From assembly GCF_030272615.1 (NCBI RefSeq), contig NC_081415.1:101224796-101288795 (forward strand): a stretch of DNA of 64,000 nucleotides, written 5' to 3'. The first letter of the stretch is position 1, and every line of letters starts with the position of its first letter. The stretch is from Cryptomeria japonica (lineage: Eukaryota; Streptophyta; Pinopsida; Cupressales; Cupressaceae). Shown here in pieces: positions 10,567 through 21,910 of the stretch. The translations under genes were made by a program, and so were the position numbers. Under the pieces are notes generated by a model, which ran no database searches, was not told where the DNA came from, and saw only the letters and a list, made by a program, of their open reading frames with translations.

Positions 10567-12580
10567 GAGAAACTTGATGTTCTCCAGTGTCGGGAGAAAT
10601 TATCGGTAGTGTGTCATTTAGTTCCAAAGCTTACCCAGGCTAAGATTAGACACATAGATGCTTATGGTTTATGTCATTTGTTATATATGCCTGAGATTAC
10701 ACATAACAGAGGTTTGTTGACAGCATTGGCTGAGAGATGGCATAGCGAGCATAACACTTTCCACCTATCGACGGGTGATATTAGTGTGACTCTAGACGAT
10801 GTCTATAGGATTCTACATATCCTAATGACTGGCGAGCTAGTGCAGTATGATTATCAGGATTGGATTGGGACAGAGGCTTGCAGAGTTGTGTTTGCTGATG
10901 AGAGTATTGGTAGAGGAGAGATTCGATGGGTTGATATGGTAATGTATTACGAGGCTCTTTCTATTATTCTTGCTGGTTTGATTGGAGGATTTATATGTCC
11001 TGATAGGAGATCACAAGGTTTTTCCGTTGGATGGGGTGAGATTCTCCTGAGTATGATGCAACATCGTACTCAATATGCGTGGGGTGTTTCCATGCTAGCA
11101 CACTTATATCATGATCTGCATCAGGTAGTATATGATGAGAGTGTGAGTTTATCTACTGGATGCACTTTATTGCATATCTGGTGCTGGGAGCACATTGTTG
11201 TTACTTGGCCTATCCATCATAGAGTTTGTGGAGAGAGGTAGCCATATGTATATTTTTATGTAGGTATCCTTACTCAGCATAAGCTAGGTAAGATGGAGTA
11301 TTGGCGTTGGGTGCTTGATTCATTGGACAACATCACTTGGAGACCATATCTTGATTGTGAGCCATGGATGGATGATGCACATACATTACCATGTATCATG
11401 TAGAGTAGATATCTCATTGGTTGGACACCTTTTATTGTTGAGCGACAGTTGATTGGTCAAATTTTGAGACAGTTTGGTATCATCCAGCCTATGCCTACTG
11501 GTGTGATGATATATGCTCGACGGTATAGAGATAGATGAGATTGGGGACCTTCCTTGTCATTTGAGATTGCTCATGTAGAGTTTGTTACTACTCTGACAAT
11601 GGCTTATGATATGAGATTACACATTCTTGGACCTAGGGTTACTGTAGATTATGCCCATTATATATTAGCTCATCCATTTCCTCACATTATTGAACTAGTA
11701 GATCCTCCTCCTAGTTCAGGAGATGATGAGGATGACTTAGATGATCCAGTGTCTAGGAGACACAGATGGAGATGAGAGCTTAGAGCTGCTCATGAGGCTG
11801 GGGGAGGTGGAGATGATGGTTGGGATGGGGGTGGTGGTGGTAGGAGACCTAGACGAAGGGGAGGTCGACTGAGAGTCCATGGAGGACCATTTGGATTGGC
11901 TAGCAGGATTGAGAGACCACATCCTATAGGTGGGAGAGATGTTGGATGGATTGGGAGAGAGCATGGCAGGACTGGTATGAGATCACCGAGAGGGTTGCCA
12001 TTGATAGGAGACAGGGTGACTGGACTGGTTGGGGGTTGCGGGAGAGGCATTGATTTTGGATAGATTCAGCTAGATCCTCGAGTTATTGTAGCGCATGGTG
12101 GAGATGATGAGGATCCAGAGGTTCATGTTCCCCTTATTAGACGATGTATTTAGAGAGTTACTCAGACTGAGATTCCAGCAGTTGGATAGGTTGGTGGTGA
12201 GGGAATTGGAGTTCATGCACCACAATAGGCTTTGCCAGAGTAGATTGCACTAGAGCATGTCATGCCAGAGCAGGTTGCACCAGAGCATGATGTGCCAGAG
12301 CATGATACCATTGACATTCTGAGAGCACAGATTGTTTAGCTTCGAGCACAGGTGCAGACTCTTATTACTGAGAAGGATAGAGCTGTTAGGAGACAATAGG
12401 ATACTTAGGGCCTTCTTGATCATATTCAGCAGGTTGGATCAAGTACTTTCTCAGCTGATACTGTTAGAGCATTAGTTCGGGCTGGGAAGGAGACTTCCCA
12501 CTAGCAACGATGATATGATGAGGTAGTTGTAAAGAGTAGGTAGTTATCATACCACCGTGCTGATGGATACTAGCAGTGGT
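10567..12580 (+). pseudogene. Antisense plant mobile domain (PMD) gene carried by Gypsy-1
   Basis: The plus-strand frame stays in one phase for about 2 kb, antisense to gag-pol. The part from 10609 shows the PMD signature HNTFHLSTGDISVTLDDV (residues about 45-62). Later come SRYLIGWTPF and ILRQFGIIQPMP, the second conserved PMD block. A Gly/Arg-rich stretch follows (about 11800-12050), then PE-repeat units (12230-12305), then a coiled-coil-like segment (about 12310-12400). PMD proteins such as MAIN and MAIL1 act in the nucleus in gene and transposon silencing; PMD is also known inside transposons. The frame is broken by TAG at 11239, 11401, 12061, 12151, 12187, 12226, 12241, 12337, 12397, 12406, 12502, 12541 and 12571 and by TGA at 11536, 11773 and 12511, with no TAA. 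The start is unresolved: the first in-frame ATG (10687) lies inside the domain, and an upstream exon is possible. Confidence 0.85.
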
Positions 12581-12720
12581 GGGGTCATGGGACCTCCTCA
12601 AAGGAGTGGTGATCATGGGAGATAGGCATCTGGAAGATCTTCTTGCCCATAGCCACAGAGATAGATAGAGTTAGGTGATAGTGGTATATGACAACCTTGA
12701 CTTGATTTGTATTTGATGAG
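12581..12720 (+). pseudogene. C-terminal tail of the PMD gene in a shifted frame
   Basis: In another plus frame the text continues with SGGVMGPPQRSGDHGR and further Gln-like TAG stops, so a small indel near 12545-12580 probably moved the frame. The tail is short, Gly- and Pro-containing and ends near 12715. Its assignment is weaker than that of the main gene. Confidence 0.4.
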
Positions 12721-13376
12721 GCATTTGTATTGTTTATTTGATATCATTGTATACTTGGACTTTTATTGTTTTATGATGATCTATATGCATGACATGGATT
12801 CTATATGATGATGATGATTTATATGCATGTTACTCTATATGATGATGATGCCTATATGCTTTGATTATATGGATGCAGTGATTATATGGATGATGTTTCT
12901 TTATGCATGTTATTCTATGTGATGATGATATGGATGCAATGATTATATGTTTTTGTTTTGATTTTTTGATATTGATGACCTTGGATGTAAATGAAAATGA
13001 TTTCTAACTTAAATGATATGAAATGCAACGATCTATATGGATTTGCACATGAATGATTGATTTTCTTTTTATTTATGATGATGTAAATGTAAATGATCTA
13101 TATGAAATGTTTTTGAGTTTTTATTTAATGTTTATAATGATTATGAATTCTAAGTGCAAAGATGCAACTAAATGATCGTTAAATGAAATGCACTTAAGTG
13201 ATGATGAGTAAAATGATTCTTAAAATGAATGCACCTACAATGATTAAATACAAATTGTTTTTGTTTGTCCAAGTATACTCAATCTTTATTTATGAGCGTT
13301 GATTTGTTAATGAAATGATATGCTTATAATGCAACTGACAAATGAATTCTTATAATGTAATTGAATAATGAGCTAA
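12721..13376. repeat. Low-complexity ATGATG / TATATG region
   Basis: Irregular repeats of GATGATG, TATATGCATG and AAATGATCTATATG with no stable period. There is no gene. It probably belongs to the spacer between the PMD gene and the integrase. Confidence 0.6.
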
Positions 13377-13458
13377 CTAAAAATTGTACTGCCATTCTTC
13401 ATATGCTATCTTGTAATAGTGCTTGATTTCATCATTGAGCTTTAAAATATTGTAAGAA

Positions 13459-13580
13459 AATACAAGCAACTTGACATAATGATTCAAGATGACCTGAGTA
13501 TTTCTTACATGGATTTTGATATAGCAAGTTAATACAAGCAAATTGATATAATGAGTCAAGTTGACCTGAGTATTTCTTGC
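13459..13580. repeat. Two-copy tandem repeat, period about 72 bp
   Basis: Copies at 13459-13508 and 13531-13580 share AATACAAGCAA, then ATAATGA, then TCAAG and GACCTGAGTATTTCTT. A local duplication in the Gypsy-1 spacer. Confidence 0.75.
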
Positions 13581-14470
13581 AGAATAGACAAGGAGTATCT
13601 CATTTCATGCATGACTTGGAATGTCCTCCTTGATCTTTTGCCGATCATATCCTGAGACAAGTTCATATCGTAGTAAGAGATAAACCATAGACAACAATCA
13701 AAGAAAGTAATCATGCCCCATCATAGCTTCTCTAGTCATGGACATCCTTGAGTCACATAGAGTACATGATTAGCAATAAAATCAAGATATAAAGATTGAA
13801 TCTTGTATGTCATTCACATATTCTAATGGTCATTAACTGATATAATCATCTTAATGAATGATCTTTGATAATCCTTTATTACTTGCTAATTGATTCTTTG
13901 GTTTCTGAGTTTTATGATTCAGTTGTTATGAAATGCCTTGACTTTTGTTGCTTTGTTGCTCATTATCTGTTGCAAAACCCTAGGTGTTTTTGGTTTTTCT
14001 AATTTTTTTTAATGTTTTTGGTTTTTAAAGATTCCAAAGATCTCCTTAACAAAAGGAATTAGGATTTTGCCCCTGGTGGAAACAAAAATTTATTATGGAT
14101 GTATGAATTGATTAAGATCCAAACCATGGTGGGATACAAATGTAGATTGATCGATGATGATAAAATCTAAGATAGTGACTACGACAAGTATGTCAAAGAT
14201 TGATAATTCTTGGTAAGCTGCATATTTCTTGCTAAATGGTTTAGAGCAATGGATGCAAAAGATGGAATGGATAAGCTAGGATATGATGGAAGTGATAGAT
14301 GTGATAAGATGGAGTGAATAGGTGTGCAAAGCGATCTCATAGATGGAGGAACTCATGTTTTTAGATAGTGCCTATTTACTAGGTTTTCACCATCTAAATT
14401 TATTGCATTTTTTTTTAAATGCTTTTTATTGATTTTTTTTAGGACTTTGTATCTCAAGCATATAATTTCT
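13581..14470 (-). mobile_element. Gypsy-1 spacer downstream of integrase
   Basis: AT-rich sequence with no recognisable domain on either strand. A T-rich run occurs at 14408-14440. I see nothing that looks functional here. Confidence 0.5.
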
Positions 14471-15560
14471 TGAAATGGATAGAATTGATAGGTTCATCAA
14501 ACCAATCACCTTCAAGAGTAGATAACTTGTATGCTCTTGATTCATATGTTGCTACTATGACAAAAGGTCCTAGCCAATTTGGTTCAAATTTTCCCTTCTT
14601 TTCTCGGTCTTTCTGATTTCTTGGATTCTCCCTTCGAACTATATCTCCAATCTAGAAAATACGTGGCTTTACTTTGTGGTTATAGCTTCTTGCCATTCTT
14701 TGTTGGTATACTTTCAAATATTTTGTTGCATTATGGTGACATTCCTGAATCAGTTCTAGTTCTTGGAGTCAAGAGACTCATTGTTTTTCTTCTGGTATAA
14801 GACCGTGCAAGGATACACGTAGAGAAGGTATCTCTACTTCTATAGGTAATATAGCTTCTAATCCATAGACCAAACAATATGGAGTTTCCCCTATTGGAGT
14901 GCAGTTCAGTATGCCCAAAGAGTAGGATTTAGCTAAATGTGCCAGTCTTTTCCAGCCTCATTGACTGTTTTCTTCAAGATTTTCAAGATAGTTTTGTTTG
15001 ATGCCTTAGCTTGACCATTACCTTGTGGATAATATGGAGTAGAGAACCTATGTTGGATATGAAACTATTCACATAGTTCTTTCACATCTTGATTTTTAAA
15101 TGGCCTTCCATTATCAATGATAATGGTCGTAGGAACGCCATAGCGACAGATTATATAATTCAAGATGAATGATGATATTTGTTTTCCTATCATTGTTGTT
15201 AAAGGCATTGCTTCAATCCACTTAGTAAAATATTTAGTAGCTATCAGAATAAACTTATGTCCATTAGAAGATGAGGGATTGATCTTTCCTACCAAATCAA
15301 GGCCCCACTGTGAAAATGGCCATGATCCCGTCATAGGATATAACTCTTGTACTAGTGCATGGATTATATTTCCATGGATCTAACATTGTTTACATTTTCT
15401 AGCATAGGTGAATGAATCTCTTTCCATAGTAGGCCAAAACTAACCCATACGGATAAGTTTCTTAGCCAATGTTAAACCACTTGAGTGTGTATCACAAATA
15501 CCCACATGAATGTCACTAAGAACTCTCTCAGATTCATCTTTTTCAAGACATCTCAATAAT
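14471..15560 (-). pseudogene. Gypsy-1 integrase
   Basis: Minus-strand Ty3/Gypsy integrase. The zinc-binding part lies near 15530-15390, with a His pair and CKQC. The core (15334-15065) has QWGLDLVGKINP with the first catalytic Asp, ATKYFTKWIEA, and IDNGRPF with the second Asp. The C-terminal part near 14540-14640 has FEPNWLGPFVIVATYE, the usual SH3-like end. Asp is replaced by Lys in ATKYF. Between 15060 and 14650 the frame is broken repeatedly. A TAG in the position after CKQC stands where Gln is usual. Confidence 0.85.
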
Positions 15561-15733
15561 ATACCATCTAGACCACGCCTATATAGGGTATCAAAAATAA
15601 TGGTATAGCGAGAGTACTTACAGATAAAGTTTCTTTGTTGATTACGAGATAATTCTAGAGGAAGGATATGATCTTTTAAATATTGGTAGGTTTGACTGTA
15701 TAAGGATTCACTAGTTCCTGATATATGGCAAAT

Positions 15734-16450
15734 TCAATAGGTATGCTGGGATTGGATGGTAGGGGTTAAGATATCTTCCATGAGAAATTTGTAACACTGT
15801 TGATTCTCTTTATTTTGCAAGAGAGATTCTATTGTAGCCATCACATCTACTGCTTTATTCTCATTTTTGGGAATCTGGGTGAATGTGATTTCTTTAAAGT
15901 GTCCTTTAAATTCCTCCACTAGCTGTTTGTATGGCATAAGCTTATCATCCTTTATTTGATATTTATCATTTATTTGATTTATGACAAGTTGTGAATCACC
16001 ATAGACATGTAGTTCTTTGACATTCCATTCAATGGCCATTTTAAGCCCTATAGCCAATGCTTCATACTCTGTAGTATTATTGGTGCATGGAAATCGCAGT
16101 CTATATGATTTTGGAATTGTGTGTCCTTGAGATGTGATGAAAAATATTCCTACACCTAATCCATATTGAGTATAAGAACCATCAAAGTACAATTCCCAAA
16201 AGTTTGTACTTACTATCAAGATATCTGCATCAGGAAATTCGATGTGCAAAGGCATGTTATTGTATAGAGGTGCATCAACTAATTGATCATCGATGACTTG
16301 TCCCTTGATAGCTTTCTGGTCAACATATTCTATGTCAAATTCACTCAGTATCATAACCCATTTGGCTAATCTCCCTATCAATGTTGACTTGCTCAATAGA
16401 TATTTGAGAGGATCTATCTTTGCTATTAGTTTTATAGAATGAATCAACAT
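15734..16450 (-). pseudogene. Gypsy-1 RNase H C-terminus and archaeal-type RNase H (aRNH)
   Basis: The first 55 residues finish the native RNase H (AKIDPLKYLL, AKWVMILSEFDIEYV, KGQVIDDQL). A second RNase H follows: LYFDGSYTQYG with the first acidic residue, NNTTEYEALAIGL with the catalytic Glu, and VYGDSQLVINQI with the next Asp. A final Asp lies in KAVDVMA. A second, archaeal-type RNase H between native RNase H and integrase is the hallmark of the Tat lineage. The aRNH motifs look complete, unlike the rest of the element. Confidence 0.88.
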
Positions 16451-16456
16451 ATAATG

Positions 16457-16700
16457 TCATAGCTTTTGGGTTGCAAAGACAACTGCTAGACATATCTTTT
16501 CAATTGAGGAATAATTTAACTCATAGCCAACAAGCGTTCTACTGATATAATAAACTTCTCTTTCTTTTCCTTCATCATCATGTTGAGCTAGGAGAGCGCC
16601 TAATGATATACTTGTTGCTGAGACATAGAGTAAAAATGGTTTCCCCTTGGTTGGGGATATCAGTACTGGAGGACTCATAAGATACTATTTTATTTGCAAG
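16457..16700 (-). pseudogene. Gypsy-1 native RNase H, N-terminal part
   Basis: The minus strand reads GKPFLLYVSATSISLGALLAQ, YYISRTLVGYELNYSSIEK and LAVVFATQKL, the standard Gypsy RNase H entry after RT. The usual catalytic Asp of the first strand is not evident (YVSAT). It joins the next segment after a single break near 16451-16456. Confidence 0.82.
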
Positions 16701-17504
16701 AAAGCTTCTTCACATTTTATATCCCATTTGAATGGAACATTTTAATGTAGAAGATGGGTAAATGGAAGACATCTATTAGCTAATTGAGAAACAAATCGCC
16801 TGATTGATTGCAATCTTTCTTGTAAAGATCACAATTGACTTATGTTCTTGGGTGACTCCATCTCCATGATAGCTTTAACTTTTCTAGGATCTACTTCGAT
16901 GCCACGAGATGATATAATGTATCCAAGGAGCTTTCCAGAGGTTACTCCAAATGCACATTTCTTTGGATTTAATCTCAATTGATATCTTTCTAGCCTATCA
17001 AAAATCTTGCTTAAAATGATTAAATGTTCTTTTCTTGTGTGAGATTTGGCAAGTATTTCATTGACATAATCTTCCATGGATGTATGCATCAATATCATGA
17101 AAAATTATCATCATAGCCCTTTGATAAGTTGCTCTTGCATTCTTAAGCCCAAATGGCACAACATTTCAGCAGTATGTTCCCCATGCACAGGTGAAAGTTG
17201 TCTTCTCTTGATCTTCAGGTGTGATTCTTATTTGATTATATCTTGAGAAGCCATCCATTAATGAAAACATCTCATGTCCTGCTGATAAGTCCACTATGAT
17301 ATCAATGTTTGGTAGTGGGAAATCATCTTTTGGACATGCTTTATTCAGATCTCTAAAATCTGTATAGACTCTTATATTTTTTTCTGGCTTTGATACTGGT
17401 ACAATACTTGAGACCCATTCTGGATAAGCAACTGGTCTTATGAAACCCACTTCTAATAGTTTCTTGAGCTCAGTTTTGACAAGGAGAGCAATATGTGGAT
17501 GCAT
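16701..17504 (-). pseudogene. Gypsy-1 reverse transcriptase, catalytic site lost
   Basis: Minus-strand RT with MHPHIALLVKTELKKLLEVG, the VSKPEKNIRVYTDFRDLNKA block, and MDGFSRYNQI with one catalytic Asp. It continues through VVPFGLKNARATYQRAM to about 17100, then shifts frame. The catalytic YVDD box reads YVNE at about 17060, so both Asp are changed and the enzyme is dead. The C-terminal part has LNPKKCAFGVTSGKLLG. Upstream it joins the linker through a TAG at 17517-17519, where Gln is usual (PVK-stop-KLR). Confidence 0.9.
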
Positions 17505-17516
17505 ATTTCTTAGCTT

Positions 17517-18143
17517 CTACTTAACAGGTTTTTCTTTTAAATCCACATTAAGATGATGCATGATAAGATCTGGGTTAAGTCCTAGAATATCTGCATAAGA
17601 CCAAGCAAAATTTATTTGTCTTTGCTGAAAGAATTCCATGTACTCTTTCCTCTCTCTTTCTGATAATGAGGTAGAAAAATGAAGTATTTTAGGATCTTCT
17701 GATGTATCAATGTTTACTGCTTCTATTGGTTCTATCAGGATAGCAGATCTCTCTTGAAAATATGTAGAAAAAATGTCAAACTTTCCATCTTCTGACGCTT
17801 CTAGGATGTTTTCACCATCAGATACGCCCTTTGTTTTCTCTTTTGATTGATCTAATGTTGCCATGAAATGATTTTCAACAATAGGTCTCTTTCCTTGTTT
17901 TATTTTGCTTTTGTGACTGGAAAGCTTGGCATTCTCTTGACTATGAGAAACATCACTTGATTCTACAGTGGAAGATATCTTAGGATGGATGGGTTCAACA
18001 ATGTTAAGGTACACAACTAAGTCATGATCATTGGAAAAGACATTTAGTTTGAGGTTGTCTAAATTATCCCAATCAATTAGTTCAGGATGCAACAAGGGTA
18101 AATCATAATCACTGTCATCATTAGGTGTTTCAATGTTCATCAC
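17517..18143 (-). pseudogene. Gypsy-1 linker upstream of RT
   Basis: 208-residue segment with an acidic, Ser-rich first half. A conserved end carries SERERKEYMEFF and FAWSYADILGLNPDLIMHHL, which always precedes RT in Tat polyproteins. It is in the same frame as the G-patch segment upstream and the RT downstream, separated from each by one TAG. No enzymatic domain is visible. Confidence 0.82.
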
Positions 18144-18158
18144 ATATTGATCATAGCT

Positions 18159-19598
18159 CTACGTAGAATAGGTATTGTCATCGATTAAATGTTTTTGAGA
18201 ATTGTCTTTCTCAAGTGTTTCCGAATTAGTCTTAACAAGATTAATATTAACATTTTGTAGTTCACACTCAAGTGGTCTTTCAACTGATGTTTGTCTCTTA
18301 AACGAATGGATTATATCCACACACACATCTTTGATACTGCAAATTCCTTCTTGATTGACCTCATTTGCATTTAGAAGTTGACATATTTGTGCACATGATG
18401 AAGTAGATTCTTTTAATAGATTTTGTCTCCTTTCAAACTCAACTTCTTCTAGACTAATAGTCAATCCAACTTGACTATCTAGTAGTTCTTCTATGGTTCT
18501 TGCATATCTGATCTTTGTTTGCACTTCTTGTGGCATTGCTTCTCTATCTTTGTCATCCCCTTTTCTTTTTGCATATGCCTCTTTTCTCTGGATTCTGATT
18601 TTTTCTTGCCTTCTTTCTAACTTCATCTTTTGTTCTGCTATAGACAAATCTTCTTTCATGATAGCTACTTGATCTTCATTATGTTCTTTACTTGATGTAG
18701 TTGATAAGACATCTGGACTCCATTCATATTCATTGGAGTCTATTTCTAAATCCTGATCCAAGATTACTCCACTATACCATACTGGAATGTCGTATGGTGT
18801 AAAGAGTTCTCTTATTTCTGCTATCTCTATTTTTACTGCTTCTGGAATATCTTGTGAAGATTTTGCCTTTGTTTGTATTTTCAGAACTTGTTGACAAGAT
18901 TTTTCTTCACCTTGAATGATGATCTCCTCCTTTTTATTTTCATGTTCTTCTTGCTTCTTTTGTTTACTGGTTACTGTTTCAACCACTTGATGTAGCTTTT
19001 CTTGCCAATTTTCTTCTTTAGAAACTGATTTCTTTCTCCATTTTTGCTTTTGTTGATTATTTTGCTTTTGATTAGACTTCAGATATCCTAGCCCGGATTT
19101 ATCTTCTATGGATTGTGAGTGTGGACAAATGGGTTCTGAAATACCTTGATGTTGCTTACCAATTGGTCCTTTTCCTTCATATCCCATCTTTTGCATGATT
19201 TCATATCCTTTACCATATTGTTTTATGGGAATATTGACTTTTGTTTTTGTTGCTATAGTTTCATCTTCATCTTTGTATAACCAACCAAGAATGTCTTTGT
19301 CTTCATTTTTCTCTTCAAGAGTTCCAACACTAACAAAGGTTCCTTTAAACATATGTTTTGATTTTCCTAATGTTTTTGATTGAATATCTGTAGGCTTTCC
19401 ATATGACTTAGGGGAAAGTGGAAAATTTTTCAAAGAATATTTTACCATTCTTTCATCATTTAACTTGATCTTTCCTTCAAAAGTTTCCCATAGCTTTGCT
19501 TGAATTTCTTTAGTAGCATATATTGATTCTCTATTATGTGGAACTCTTGTATCTTGTGTTGGCTTCAAATTATTGCAAATATTGACTTGAATCTGCAA
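18159..19598 (-). pseudogene. Gypsy-1 polyprotein segment with G-patch domain
   Basis: 479-residue open stretch between protease and RT. Residues about 129-172 (19083-19214) carry the glycine pattern of a G-patch: MQKMGYEGKGPIGKQHQG, followed by SEPI and a closing SGLGY. G-patches bind RNA or activate DEAH helicases in cells, and one follows the protease in betaretroviruses. Here it may help bind genomic RNA, which is inference. The rest is Lys/Glu/Gln-rich, with likely coiled coil at residues 190-240 and 320-360. It overlaps the protease ORF by 29 bases in another frame, and its end at 18159 is a TAG, beyond which the frame continues. Confidence 0.85.
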
Positions 19599-19986
19599 TT
19601 ATAGTGATTTCTTTTCCTTCATGAGGAAATTTTACACATTGATGGTATGTAGAAGGAACTGCTTGCATCTTGTGAATCCATGGTCTTACTAGAAGAATAT
19701 TGTAGTAGAGGTTCAAATCTAAAACTTGACACAATGTATCCTTTTCCATCAGTCCTATCTTTATTGGTAGCACAACAATTCCTTTAAAAGAACATTCTGC
19801 TTCATCATAAGCCTTGATGGTTATTTTATTTTTTGGGTCTATTGCATTCTCTGAATATCCCAAAGCTTTTATCAAACTTAATGCACAGATGTTTAATCCA
19901 GCTCCTCCATCTATAAGCACGTGTTTGACATGAGTTTTATTTATGGAGACTTCAACATGTAAGGGAGCATTGTGAGGATATTGCAA
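19570..19986 (-). pseudogene. Gypsy-1 aspartic protease
   Basis: 138-residue retropepsin-like segment. It has HVLIDGGAGLNIC, where the usual Asp-Ser/Thr-Gly reads Asp-Gly-Gly, and YNILLVRPWIHKMQAVPSTY, the conserved C-terminal block. It would cleave the polyprotein. It lies in a different frame from both the gag end and the G-patch segment, so frame changes occurred near 20030 and 19590. Confidence 0.85.
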
Positions 19987-20039
19987 GGATGCGTCATCAT
20001 TTTCAAAAAATGATAAGTAATGAGGAGCTATGAGGTGTT

Positions 20040-21910
20040 GTTTCCACTAAAGCTTTCTCCAAAATGTCCTTATGCATAGGTGAAATCTTGAGAAGTTCCA
20101 GAATTGTTATTTGAGCGGGTATTCGTTGTAATTGCTCTACTAAATTGTATTGTTGTGGATTGGGTGTTGGATCTTTTGCTACACCTGGAAAGGTAACCTT
20201 TGCTTTGCTTCTCGTGATAACTTTGATTGGTTTTGAAGATTAATTTTCGTTAACAATGATTACATTTACCACATCATCGTATGTATAAGTGTAATTCACT
20301 TTGGTTTTTCCTTTGTCATCTTTTAATTGGGACAATTTGCCTTTGTCATAATTTGGGAGTGGAGTTTTGAAAGCCAAGTGTGATTCGTTCGTTTTATGGC
20401 TATCCACTGTAATGGTTCCATTATCAATTAGATCTTGGATAAGGTGTTTCAATCTTTGACAATCATTTGTTAGGTGTCCTTTATTCTGATGATAGTTGCA
20501 AAAATGATTGTTATTCCACCAATTGGGCTTGACTGGTGGTTCATAATTTCTTGTATCTGGCAAAACAATCAATTTATTAGGAAGTAAAGTTTTTAGAGCT
20601 GATTCTAAAGATTATCCAATGTTTGTGAATTTTCTTTGAGGATTGGAGAAAAAGGACTTAGCTTTGTTGTTTTCTGGATTGTTATTGCTTAAGTTCTGAC
20701 TTGATATATTAAAAATTGGTTGTTGTTGTTTTGTATTACTATTATCATCATTCCCTTCATTGCTGGCATTCCTATTCTTTGACTAGAACTTGGGTTTGTC
20801 ATTGTTGTTGTTGTTGTTGTTGTATGAATTATTGTAAAGTTTTAGTTCTCCTTTCTTTACCATTGTGTTTTCTATTTTTAGTCTAGTCTCGATCATTTTG
20901 GCAAAAGAGGGAGGACATTGTATCCTTAGTCGATAACTCATTTCACTGATAAGATTATCAATGAATATGTCAATTTTTTCTTGATCAGGTACATCTTGAG
21001 GATACCTATTAAACATGCGTTTCCATCATTGTAAAAAAATCATAAAGGATTCACCATTCTTTTGTTTAACATTGCAAAGATCTAGCATTGTTATTTCATT
21101 CCTTATATTGTAGCTATATTGTGAAATAAACCTATTCACAATTTCTTCAAAGGATTTGATTCTGGATGGTAATCTTGAAAACCACTCCATTGATTGTCCA
21201 TTTAAACTCCTAGGAAAAAGATGCATCAGGTAAGTTTAATCATGAGAAAATTCCATGCTCATAGTACAAAAATCCCTAATGTGATCTTGAGGATCAGATC
21301 TTCCATCGTATTTGTCATATTTAGGAATCTCGCAATGTTGTGGAAATGGTATCATATTCTGATTTTTATCAAAAGGATATGGGCATATATCTTCTAATGA
21401 ATATTTCTTGGAGCTTGTCCCATTTTGCATGTCTTGTATTTGTTGTTGAAGAGTTTGTACTTGTTGAGTAAGGTTTGATAAGGGATTATCTGCATAGTTT
21501 CTTCTTGTTTCTTCGTGAGTCTTTTTGTCACTACGTTATTTTGTTTTATCATCCCTTTCTTTCCTTGTTTCTCCATTACTTTCTTTGTTCACATCTTCAT
21601 TATTTTGCTCATATGTGTTTTGGGTGTTACTTGTCTCTGCATCTTGTTTCAAGCTTTCCATGTTAAAGTCTTGTGGTAGTTTAGCTTTAGATTTTTCCAA
21701 CATCAAGAGATATTTTTCCTTTTGTTTTGCCAACAATTTTTCCATTAGCCTATCAAATTTGAAATATTGTTCAAGGTCTCTAATGGTGCTATTTACTACT
21801 TCTTCGTCAACAATGGTAAATCCAAGAGTGTGGAATATGGAAATATCTTCTTCCTCCATTTTTTTTTGTTTTCTAAGTTGTTTGTGTTGAGCTCTAGTCC
21901 AAACTGGCAT
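20040..21910 (-). pseudogene. Gypsy-1 gag
   Basis: All parts from 21910 to about 20040 are in one frame with five internal stops: TAA at 21536, 21236 and 20240, TGA at 21026 and TAG at 20783. The start is MPVWTRAQHKQLRKQ. The middle has EIPKYDKYDGRSDPQDHIRDF and LFPRSLNGQSMEWFSRLP, the retrotransposon gag fold. A poly-Asn tract comes from a GTT microsatellite at 20802-20823. A CX2HX4HX4C zinc knuckle, CNYHQNKGHLTNDC, lies near 20500. It would form the particle and package RNA. The end near 20050 has the usual LELLKISPMHKDILEKAL that leads to protease. Confidence 0.88.
20802..20823. repeat. (GTT)7 microsatellite in gag
   Basis: A run of TTG/GTT units that encodes poly-Asn on the minus strand, just before the gag zinc knuckle region. 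Confidence 0.9.

Noticed and set aside
11737-12050. Pro/Ser-rich open frames on the minus strand
   Set aside because: They are the antisense shadow of the Gly/Arg-rich part of the PMD gene.
10567-12580. Reassigned genetic code with TAG read as Gln
   Set aside because: TAG replaces Gln but CAG is still used freely in the same frames. Frameshifts and lost catalytic residues elsewhere show plain decay, and some TAG replace Trp.
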